NCBI GenBank assembly: GCA_902834965.1
Contig: CADFKY010000054.1
Location: 1 to 6,723, forward strand
Length of the DNA: 6,723 bases
Origin: Veillonellaceae bacterium
Lineage (GTDB): Bacteria; Bacillota_C; Negativicutes; Veillonellales; Veillonellaceae
Direction of reading: 5' to 3'
The stretch's first letter is position 1. Every line of letters begins with the position of its first letter. The notes below the pieces were generated by a model, which had not been told where the DNA came from, did no database searches, and saw only the letters and a list, made by a program, of their open reading frames with translations. Made by a program: the position numbers and the translations under genes. Positions 1 to 5,888 of the stretch are shown here, piece by piece.

Positions 1-22
1 TTTCGTCGAGTTGATTAGCCAT
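1..22 (-). CDS. 5' end of an unidentified gene, cut by the window edge
   Basis: Only seven codons are visible (M-A-N-Q-L-D-E), too few to identify the product. The ATG at 22-20 lies inside the last codons of the 616-residue membrane protein gene, whose stop is at 17-15, so the two reading frames overlap by 8 nt. A TGGAGG ribosome binding site at 36-31, embedded in the upstream gene, sits 8 nt before the ATG, which makes this a credible real start. The overlap implies translational coupling, so this protein probably works together with the membrane protein. Genes for proteins resembling that membrane protein are, from memory, sometimes beside lemA-type genes, but nothing visible here tests that. 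Confidence 0.6.
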
Positions 23-1865
23 TTTTAGTACCTCCACATTGTTCATAAATAGTATGTAATAAATCGCCTAGAGACTGATTTTGTCGATATAGTTTACCGG
101 CCATAAAGTGATCATACGCAAAGGATCTATCTCTATTCTCTTCAGATTTTTGATAATGATCTAAGCCTTTAATATGGTTGAAATCAGCTCCTGCAGATGG
201 TATATCCGTAACCTCTATAAATTCTTGTTTTGTCACAGGAACATACTCATCCCAGCGAACTGGTACATAATAGGTTCTACCATTACCCGCTCGCACAGGC
301 ACTTCATCTATGTGTTCAATCGTTCTATACGAATAGGCATCAACCTTAATCACTTCTGAGTCACCTTCATTTTTATGGTGGCTAGTCTTAAGGATTGTTT
401 TTACATTATTACGCTCCGACGCATTAGGGGGAATAAATAAATTGAGTCCCATTTTATTCGCTAGCATTTCCGTAATGTAATCATTATATTTGAAAGCATA
501 AGACTTACTATAAATATAGTCATTAGATGCCATTTGTTGATACACAGGAATTGCTAAAATTGGGAGGAATGAGAAATACATGTGATCAAAGTAACTACAG
601 TTGTAATTAATGAACTTCTCTTTAATCTTTTCAAATGAAAAATCATAATATTGAGATGGCGATGTATCAAAATCCCAGCTTTGAGAGTTGTCAGCTTTAA
701 TCTCATTAATTTTACATTCTTTGTTAAATATAAAATCATCGCCGTACGGTGAGTTTTCAAAGATATCCTTGTAATTGCTTTGTGCTAACGGCGTAAACAA
801 TACTCGGAACTCAACTTCATTATTACGATCTAATGCATTAAATTGAGCATCAAACTCTTCATTGGCTAGAGCTTGGAAATTACCTCCGTCCTCCAATGAA
901 TCTTCAGCTTTCTTTCTAAGACTAGCAATGCCTTTTGCTAAGCGACTCTTGGCACCGCCAAAATTAAAGAATCCTTTTTCCGGTGGTTTTCTATGAAATG
1001 TTAAGTTAGGTGCCGCATGATTGCCATACACTAAAGATACTCTATTTGCATAATACGGACCAGGTTGTCTTATGACTGCACGTAGTGTTTCGTTCACATC
1101 TCTAGTCTTCAAGTTCCCGTTAGAATCTACATACTCCTCTGTATAGGTAACATCTAATGTTCCCTCATAGGTATAGTCGTCCATCCAGTGGATTATGCGC
1201 TTAAGAAACACAAAGGGATTTCCTAAGATATCACCAGATGCAATATCTAATGTGGAATGATTTACATCACCTTTTTCCAAGAATCCATAATCTTTAACGA
1301 GCTGTTCATATCGTTCAATATTAAAGTTAGAATCCATATGAATAAAAGGAATCGCCTTTTTTATGAGTTCCATAGTCATTTCACTATGAAAGAGATTATT
1401 CAAAGGCGCCATCATCTCATAACCTTCTTGGCGCATTTTAGCTAAGGTCGCATCTAGGTCTTTAAGCTTTTCCTCAAGGCTCTTACTATTGGGCTTAATC
1501 CAATATAGATATAAACCTACACATAGAACTAGAACCGCAATACAAATAATAATAGATACAATATCTACATGATTTTGTGAAAACTGATAGACACCATAAA
1601 TAATGGCCCCTATACCGATAACAATATCAATCTTTTTAATAATGCCAAATCGTTTATATGATGTATTCGATTGATCTCGATTCTCTGATACAGAGGTGTA
1701 TTTATCTATCAATACTTTATTAGTATCTATATCTACCTTGGATTGATCGACTAAATCTTGAAAGTATTCCTCGGTAACTTGCTGGAAGGCATCCTTTAAC
1801 TCTTCCCGGTAATACTTAAGCGGCTCTAGCAATGCTTCATTATATTCATTCGACACGTTACTCAT
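15..1865 (-). CDS. Two-helix membrane protein of unknown function, 616 aa
   Basis: I cannot assign a function. Seen in the sequence: an acidic, helical N-terminus (about residues 1-60); two hydrophobic helices at about 79-95 and 101-122, with a short loop between them; a charged, probably coiled-coil helix at about 124-148; a strand-rich block at about 230-290 (around YEGTLDVTYTEEY and VSLVYGNHAAPNLTF); a basic linker at about 305-320; an acidic segment with the pattern EEFDAQF...N.VEFRVLFTP at about 336-359; and a C-terminal half rich in Tyr, Asp and Asn. There is no signal peptide, and most of the protein should lie on one side of the membrane. The 336-359 segment resembles the C-terminal pattern of DUF3137 proteins, and the 230-290 block resembles Mollicutes/Firmicutes proteins I recall as MAG1210-like. 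Both links are from memory and tentative. The ATG has AAGGAG 5 nt upstream (1876-1871). The 3' end overlaps the next gene by 8 nt. Confidence 0.9.
   Translation of the reverse strand: MSNVSNEYNEALLEPLKYYREELKDAFQQVTEEYFQDLVDQSKVDIDTNKVLIDKYTSVSENRDQSNTSYKRFGIIKKIDIVIGIGAIIYGVYQFSQNHVDIVSIIICIAVLVLCVGLYLYWIKPNSKSLEEKLKDLDATLAKMRQEGYEMMAPLNNLFHSEMTMELIKKAIPFIHMDSNFNIERYEQLVKDYGFLEKGDVNHSTLDIASGDILGNPFVFLKRIIHWMDDYTYEGTLDVTYTEEYVDSNGNLKTRDVNETLRAVIRQPGPYYANRVSLVYGNHAAPNLTFHRKPPEKGFFNFGGAKSRLAKGIASLRKKAEDSLEDGGNFQALANEEFDAQFNALDRNNEVEFRVLFTPLAQSNYKDIFENSPYGDDFIFNKECKINEIKADNSQSWDFDTSPSQYYDFSFEKIKEKFINYNCSYFDHMYFSFLPILAIPVYQQMASNDYIYSKSYAFKYNDYITEMLANKMGLNLFIPPNASERNNVKTILKTSHHKNEGDSEVIKVDAYSYRTIEHIDEVPVRAGNGRTYYVPVRWDEYVPVTKQEFIEVTDIPSAGADFNHIKGLDHYQKSEENRDRSFAYDHFMAGKLYRQNQSLGDLLHTIYEQCGGTKNG
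31..36 (-). promoter_or_regulatory. Ribosome binding site inside the 616-aa gene
   Basis: TGGAGG on the minus strand lies 8 nt before the ATG at 22-20 and inside the final codons of the upstream gene. It is the main evidence that a second, overlapping gene starts at the window edge, translated by ribosomes finishing the first gene or binding anew. Confidence 0.6.
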
Positions 1866-2030
1866 TCCCTCTCCTTAATGAATCGCATAGTAAGTAATAC
1901 ATCTATACGTTTCCATTATGCCTCATATTCTGAAATAACAGCCTCTTATACTTATAAGCTTTCAAATTTTCACTTAATTATAAATATCCTAAATTATAAA
2001 TTAGTATATCAATTAAGAAAAACTCCGTAA

Positions 2031-2139
2031 AGTAAGAATACTATTCATAACACAATAAAGTAACCATATTACTTATATCACTATAAAATAACCATACTAT
2101 TCATGACACGCTAAAGTAATCATACGATTTATAATGTAA
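2031..2139. repeat. Degenerate 28-bp tandem repeat, about four units
   Basis: Units lie at 2031-2058, 2059-2086, 2087-2114 and a shortened one at 2115-2139, with no spacer between them. Each starts with A(G/A)TAA..ATA and ends with TAA. By hand alignment unit 1 matches unit 2 at 21 of 28 positions and unit 3 at 22 of 28; units 2 and 3 match at 20 of 28; unit 4 matches unit 2 at 15 of its first 20. Unit length is constant over the first three copies with no indels. The last unit runs directly into the korAB terminator. An older, weaker copy may precede at 2003-2030. The function is unknown: it could be a decaying minisatellite, a set of protein-binding sites, or upstream control of the membrane protein gene. 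Confidence 0.75.
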
Positions 2140-2176
2140 AAACCCCTCTTTACTAGACATCCAGTAAAGAGGGGTT
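2138..2176 (-). terminator. Rho-independent terminator of korAB
   Basis: A perfect 14-bp stem (arms 2176-2163 and 2154-2141) with an 8-nt loop is followed on the minus strand by a run of five T (2142-2138, the first two shared with the stem foot). It starts about 30 nt after the korB stop. On the plus strand only two T follow the stem, so termination should be one-directional and serve korAB. Confidence 0.92.
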
Positions 2177-2206
2177 CAGATCATAAATGACTCGCTTTAA
2201 ATAAGA

Positions 2207-3079
2207 TTATTTAAATTGATTGCAAAGGCTATCGAATAGCGCTTGATCTGGTTTTACAACATCTTCAGTTAATGGGCGAGGATGTGGACCACCATTTGCT
2301 GCAGCCATAGCTTTTTCGAAGGAAGGTTTAGAATTATCTTGGTAGATAAGACCTGTAACCAAACCATCTGTTTCACCCAAAGTTTTAAGTGCTGTTGCAC
2401 GATCTGTTGGGTCATAACCTTCTGGCAATGCAACTAGGTGTTCTTTGAACCAGTCATAGCTGTTATGTTTATTGTAAGTAACACATGGGCTGAATACGTT
2501 AATGAAGGAGAAACCTTCATGATCCATTGCTTGTTGAATCAAATCAACAAGTTCTGCACGGTTAATCATGTAACCTTGGGCTACGAATGTAGCACCTGCA
2601 GCAATTGCAGTTTCACAAACGGACAATGGAGATTCGAATGCCCCACGAGGAGTTGTTTTTGTAACAAAACCGATGTCGGAACGAGGGGATGCTTGACCTT
2701 TAGTCAAACCATATACATGGTTATCCATAACGATGTATGTCATGTTTACATTACGTTTGAAAGCATGGATAGTGTGACCCATACCAATAGCGAATGCATC
2801 ACCATCACCGGAGCAAGCGATAACTTCTAAATCTTGGTTAGCAAGTTTAACGCCTTGTGCGTAAGGAAGCGCACGACCATGAGTTGTATGTGCACCATAT
2901 GCGTAGAAATAACCACCGATACGGCTAGAACAACCGATACCGGAAATTACTGCTAATTTTTCTGGTGGAATATTTCTTGCTGCTACAGCATCAGTAATTG
3001 CTGCTTGAACCCCATAATGGCCACAGCCAGGACACCAGTTTGGACGAATATCGTTTCTGTAATCTTTAGCTGTTGTCAT
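2207..3079 (-). CDS. korB: 2-oxoacid:ferredoxin oxidoreductase, beta subunit (probably 2-oxoglutarate)
   Basis: KorB binds thiamine diphosphate and one [4Fe-4S] cluster. With KorA it oxidatively decarboxylates a 2-oxoacid to its acyl-CoA using ferredoxin, or runs in reverse to fix CO2. The 290-residue protein shows the cluster motif CPGCGH (Cys16, Cys19), a third cysteine in GIGCSS (Cys50) and a fourth in FSPCVTYN (Cys199). The ThDP/Mg motif GDGDAFAIG starts at 91 and ends about 30 residues later in MDNHVYGLTKGQ (Asn120). The length is typical. I start it at the ATG at 3079, not 8 codons upstream: AAGGAGG at 3095-3089 fits this ATG, and the family starts shortly before the CPGCGH motif. It lies 1 nt after the korA stop and its ribosome binding site is inside korA, so the two are coupled. 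Substrate is inferred: the subunit layout favours 2-oxoglutarate, but other 2-oxoacids are not excluded. Confidence 0.95.
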   Translation of the reverse strand: MTTAKDYRNDIRPNWCPGCGHYGVQAAITDAVAARNIPPEKLAVISGIGCSSRIGGYFYAYGAHTTHGRALPYAQGVKLANQDLEVIACSGDGDAFAIGMGHTIHAFKRNVNMTYIVMDNHVYGLTKGQASPRSDIGFVTKTTPRGAFESPLSVCETAIAAGATFVAQGYMINRAELVDLIQQAMDHEGFSFINVFSPCVTYNKHNSYDWFKEHLVALPEGYDPTDRATALKTLGETDGLVTGLIYQDNSKPSFEKAMAAANGGPHPRPLTEDVVKPDQALFDSLCNQFK

Positions 3080-3080
3080 A

Positions 3081-4832
3081 TTATAGGACCTCCTTAATCG
3101 CATTTTTCACATAACTTTTTGTGAATGGATTACCATCGTATTTCAAGCAGCTGGAAATTTTAGATTTCTTATGCATGTTGATTTTAAATAAGTTAGTCAA
3201 TTGACCTGTTGCATTGTGCTCAACGATAACCACTTTTTTCGCAGCATCCATGAATGGTTGTAATTGTTTTGCTGGGAATGGTTTAATCAAGCGCAATTGT
3301 AAGTGGTTAACTTTAACGCCTTCTTGATCGAATTCAGCAACTGCTTCTTCGATAGCACCACGGCTAGAAGCCATACCTACAACGAGTACATCTGCTTCGT
3401 CGTATTTAGCATTATTTAAGAATGGTTCATAGTTATCAGCTACAGTTTCCAATTTGCGGAAACGTTTATCAGTTTGCGCTACGTGCATTGTAGGCGCTTC
3501 TGCTGGTTTACCTTCTTCATTATGTTCTAGACCTGTAGAAAGGAATAGACCATTTTTCATGCCAGGAATTGTGCGTGGAGAAATACCATCTTCAGTCAAT
3601 TCAAAGCGTTTGAAGTAATGAGGTTGTTCCAATTCAGGAAGGTCAGCTTCTTTCATCATTTTACCGCGGTTAATAGGCACACGGTTCAAATCGAAGGAAG
3701 GAACGGATTGTTTATTCAAACCTTGTTGTAAATCAGGCATGAAGATAACTGGACATTGGTACATTTCTGCCAAGTTGAAAGCTTTTTGAATTTCATAGAA
3801 GCATTCTTCGATAGATGTTGGAGAAATTACGATACCAGAATAATCGCCATGTGCATTGTAGCAAGCCGCATCAATATCGGATTGTTCAACTTTTGTAGCC
3901 ATACCAGTGGATGGGCCAGAACGTTGAACGTCGATAACAACCATTGGCAATTCAGCCATGGAAGCCATGGATAAGGATTCAGCCATCAAGGAAAGACCAG
4001 GGCCAGAAGTACATGTGAAGCCACGAACACCTGCGTATACGCCGCCCATAGCTGTCATACATGCTGCGATTTCGTCCTCTGTTTGAACGATTGTAGAACC
4101 CAATTTATCCATGTTTTTAATCATATATTCCATTACTTCAGATGCTGGAGTAATAGGATAAGATGCCATGAAACGGGAACCCGCTGCGATAGCACCTAAC
4201 GCACATGCTTCATTACCTAATAAGAACATTTGATCTTTCTTACCAGGAGCTGGCAATGTATCGATTTCAACATCGCCTAATTTTTCCATTACGAGGCTAT
4301 GACCATCGTCAAAAGCAGCTAAGTTTTTATCCACGATTTCTTGGGATTTTTTCGCAAATTTAGCAGCAATCGCATCTTTGAACATCTTAGTATCGAAACC
4401 AAGAAGTGCAACAGACATACCAAGTGCTACGATGTTACGCATCAACATGGAACCTTGTTTCATTGCCGTTTCAGAGATTGGCAAGGACAAGCAATTAACC
4501 TTTGTACCTTCAAATTTAGAGAAGTCAGGATTTACTTTGCTGTCACAAATGATGTAACCGCCATCGCGAACTTCGGAACCATGCATATCAACTGTTTCTT
4601 GATCAAGAGAAAGCAAGAAGTCTACGCCTTCACCAATGGACATAACTTGTTCTAATGCAACGCGCAATGCGAATGTAGTATGACCACCTTTGATACGAGA
4701 TGCAAATAAACGTTGGCTATACAAGGAATAACCTTCTTTAGCGAGGATTGTCGCCATGATTTCGCCACAACTCTCGATACCTTCACCTTGTTGGCCGCCC
4801 ATTTTCCAGATAAAATCTTTACGTTTTTGCAA
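3081..4832 (-). CDS. korA: 2-oxoacid:ferredoxin oxidoreductase, alpha subunit with fused gamma domain
   Basis: This is the partner of KorB in the cytoplasmic CoA-acylating oxidoreductase, supplying or using succinyl-CoA/2-oxoglutarate in a partial, probably reductive, TCA branch. From the TTG start it has 583 residues. A gamma domain at about 5-185 begins with GGQQGEG (12-18) and includes SRIKGGHTTF (45-54). The pyrophosphate-side alpha domain begins near 203, with YPITPAS (225-231), the TEDE acidic motif (251-254), GFTCTSGPG (271-279) and RSGPSTG (304-310). The C-terminal domain at about 480-583 carries VEHNATGQ (537-544) and KYDGNPF (564-570). This gamma-alpha fusion is the usual KorA form. 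There is no ferredoxin-type cysteine domain in KorA and no separate korD or korC nearby, so an external ferredoxin is expected. The start is chosen from the ribosome binding site (see that entry). It is transcribed from the promoter at 4926-4954 and leads a two-gene operon. Confidence 0.94.
   Translation of the reverse strand: MQKRKDFIWKMGGQQGEGIESCGEIMATILAKEGYSLYSQRLFASRIKGGHTTFALRVALEQVMSIGEGVDFLLSLDQETVDMHGSEVRDGGYIICDSKVNPDFSKFEGTKVNCLSLPISETAMKQGSMLMRNIVALGMSVALLGFDTKMFKDAIAAKFAKKSQEIVDKNLAAFDDGHSLVMEKLGDVEIDTLPAPGKKDQMFLLGNEACALGAIAAGSRFMASYPITPASEVMEYMIKNMDKLGSTIVQTEDEIAACMTAMGGVYAGVRGFTCTSGPGLSLMAESLSMASMAELPMVVIDVQRSGPSTGMATKVEQSDIDAACYNAHGDYSGIVISPTSIEECFYEIQKAFNLAEMYQCPVIFMPDLQQGLNKQSVPSFDLNRVPINRGKMMKEADLPELEQPHYFKRFELTEDGISPRTIPGMKNGLFLSTGLEHNEEGKPAEAPTMHVAQTDKRFRKLETVADNYEPFLNNAKYDEADVLVVGMASSRGAIEEAVAEFDQEGVKVNHLQLRLIKPFPAKQLQPFMDAAKKVVIVEHNATGQLTNLFKINMHKKSKISSCLKYDGNPFTKSYVKNAIKEVL
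3089..3095 (-). promoter_or_regulatory. korB ribosome binding site within korA
   Basis: AAGGAGG on the minus strand forms part of the korA codons for Lys-Glu-Val near its C-terminus and lies 9 nt before the korB ATG at 3079. It fixes the korB start and rules out an in-frame ATG 8 codons upstream, which would lie before this site. Confidence 0.85.
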
Positions 4833-4841
4833 GAGATTCAC

Positions 4842-4848
4842 CCTCCTT
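4842..4848 (-). promoter_or_regulatory. korA ribosome binding site, selecting a TTG start
   Basis: AAGGAGG occupies 4848-4842. The first in-frame start, a GTG at 4841-4839, directly abuts the site with no spacing and cannot be used well. The TTG at 4832-4830 lies 9 nt downstream, the same distance as for korB. The resulting N-terminus, M-Q-K-R-K before the GGQQGEG motif, is also normal for the family. No ATG lies between here and the conserved core. Confidence 0.75.
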
Positions 4849-4924
4849 AGGATAAAAATTACACTGCTGACAAGAGTCTACCTTACTATGTTAATGTTTT
4901 ATAGTACGAACCTGTCTATATCGT

Positions 4925-4962
4925 CATTGTATCATGTATATTTTGGGTTTACAATGTATCAT
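4925..4962. repeat. Repeated 11-mer over the korA promoter
   Basis: CA(T/A)TGTATCAT on the plus strand occurs at 4925-4935 and 4952-4962, matching at 10 of 11 positions with starts 27 bp apart. The first copy covers the -10 box and the second overlaps the -35 box of the korA promoter. This arrangement could be a pair of operator half-sites, but chance in AT-rich DNA is possible and I recognise no regulator for it. Confidence 0.5.
4926..4954 (-). promoter_or_regulatory. Predicted sigma-70-type promoter of korAB
   Basis: On the minus strand a -35 box TTGTAA (4954-4949) and a -10 box TACAAT (4931-4926) are separated by exactly 17 nt. A TG one base before the -10 box makes it an extended -10. 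Transcription would start near 4919, giving a leader of about 87 nt before the TTG codon. It lies after the terminator of the ecfT-truA unit, as expected for an independent operon. Confidence 0.7.
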
Positions 4963-5012
4963 TTCACATAATAATAGGTATAAATTAAGGCATTATAACT
5001 AAAAATTATAAG

Positions 5013-5047
5013 AAAAAAGGATACTACATGCTATGTAGTATCCTTTT
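5013..5047 (-). terminator. Rho-independent terminator after truA
   Basis: A 15-bp perfect inverted repeat (arms 5047-5033 and 5029-5015) with a 3-nt loop is followed on the minus strand by a run of six T (5018-5013, the first four shared with the stem foot). It begins about 55 nt after the truA stop. On the plus strand four T follow in the stem foot, so weak termination in that direction is possible, but no plus-strand gene needs it. Confidence 0.88.
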
Positions 5048-5102
5048 AGTATTAATAGTTATCGTTTTAAATAAATTATAGGAGAATGTAGTCTATACAA
5101 AA

Positions 5103-5888
5103 TTATATAGAATATTTATTCTGTAATACCTCTTGCTGCCGTTCTTCGGTAAAAAAGATTTCCTCTAGACACAATCCTTGAGCTGGTGCCGTTTTACCTA
5201 TTACACGGCGATCTTTAGCTGCTAAATAGCCCTTAATATCCTCCACCTTGCGTCTTCCCAGTCCTACATCGACGAGCAATCCTGCAATATTGCGAACCAT
5301 GTGATATAAGAAGCCATCACCTATAACAGAAATGGTAACATGAGGACCATCTGCCTCTACATGAATTCCCATGATTGTTTTTACTGGATCTGCAGGTGTT
5401 GAATTCGTACCCTTTAAGGTTGTAAAGTCATGCGTGCCTAATAGTTCATTACCGGCCGCTTGCATAAGCTCAATATTAAGAGGCTTCTTAACGTGCCACT
5501 GGTATCGCTTTGTCAGTGGATTGGCAATGAGTTGATTATGGATGGTATATACATACTCTTTACCATATATATTCCATCGCGGCTTCCAATCGAGGGGAAT
5601 TTCCACCGCCTCAAGAACAACTATATCCTTTGGGATATGTGCAATCATAGCGCGAGGAATATTTTCTGCCGGTATAGATCCAGATGTTTGGAACGTACAT
5701 ACTTGAAACTTCGCATGTACCCCTGCATCGGTTCTAGAAGCACCGTAGATTTGAATTGGTTCATTACAAATCTTTGACAATCCGTATTCTAAACAGCCTT
5801 GTACGGTTAAGCCCTTATCGTCAGGTTGCTTTTGATAGCCTGCTAAGTCAGTGCCATCATAAGCGACTATGATACGTATATTTCTCAT
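5103..5888 (-). CDS. truA: tRNA pseudouridine(38-40) synthase TruA
   Basis: TruA isomerises uridines 38, 39 and 40 in the anticodon arm of many tRNAs to pseudouridine. The 261-residue protein shows the family marks in order: VAYDGTDLAGYQKQ at 8-21, the catalytic motif GASRTDAGVHA at 49-59 with the nucleophilic Asp54, KEYVYTI at 110-116 with the conserved Tyr112, GTHDFT at 151-156, FLYHMVRNIAG at 193-203 and APAQGLCLEEI near the end. One departure: the usual F-H-A/P-R stretch before the Tyr motif reads DWKPRWN here, so the His is replaced by Lys while the Arg is kept. A basic and Gln-rich tail of about 12 residues extends beyond the common end. Its ATG overlaps the ecfT stop in an ATGA (5888-5885), so translation is coupled. 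It is the last gene of the unit. Confidence 0.96.
   Translation of the reverse strand: MRNIRIIVAYDGTDLAGYQKQPDDKGLTVQGCLEYGLSKICNEPIQIYGASRTDAGVHAKFQVCTFQTSGSIPAENIPRAMIAHIPKDIVVLEAVEIPLDWKPRWNIYGKEYVYTIHNQLIANPLTKRYQWHVKKPLNIELMQAAGNELLGTHDFTTLKGTNSTPADPVKTIMGIHVEADGPHVTISVIGDGFLYHMVRNIAGLLVDVGLGRRKVEDIKGYLAAKDRRVIGKTAPAQGLCLEEIFFTEERQQEVLQNKYSI

Larger units (their letters stand above)
1866..2206. other. 341-bp AT-rich intergenic region
   Basis: The gap between korB and the 616-aa membrane protein gene contains no supported gene. From the korB side it holds the korAB terminator (2138-2176), then a degenerate 28-bp tandem repeat (2031-2139), then about 165 bp of very AT-rich sequence that should carry the promoter of the membrane protein gene. 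The best -10 candidates on the minus strand are two perfect TATAAT boxes at 1998-1993 and 1982-1977, each inside a repeated 10-mer ATTTATAATT. The upstream box has only a poor -35 (TTTTCT at 2021-2016, 17-nt spacing), so I do not call a promoter separately. Confidence 0.7.

Noticed and set aside
2031..2139. CRISPR array suggested by a 28-bp repeat length
   Set aside because: The units are contiguous with no spacers, are only 70-80% identical to one another, and no cas gene is present.
2438..2830. 130-codon open frame on the plus strand opposite korB
   Set aside because: It is antisense to the conserved KorB core, has an unlikely Cys/Thr-rich composition, and shows no ribosome binding site or family motif; it is a codon-bias shadow.
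3080..3103. Longer KorB starting at the ATG at 3103
   Set aside because: It would add M-R-L-R-R-S-Y-N from within korA, and the strong AAGGAGG site lies after that start but correctly placed for the ATG at 3079.
4756..4971. 71-codon plus-strand frame running across the korA start and promoter
   Set aside because: It overlaps the KorA N-terminus, ribosome binding site and promoter, and its AT-rich distal part has no coding character.
4935..4975. Rex (redox regulator) operator upstream of korA
   Set aside because: A TGTGAAA half-site is present on the minus strand at about 4971-4965, but the matching TTCACA half at the right spacing is missing.
5460..5777. 105-codon plus-strand frame opposite truA, and similar frames opposite korA (4341-4655, 3756-3974)
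   Set aside because: All lie fully antisense to well-conserved genes, look unlike real proteins in composition, and have no upstream signals.
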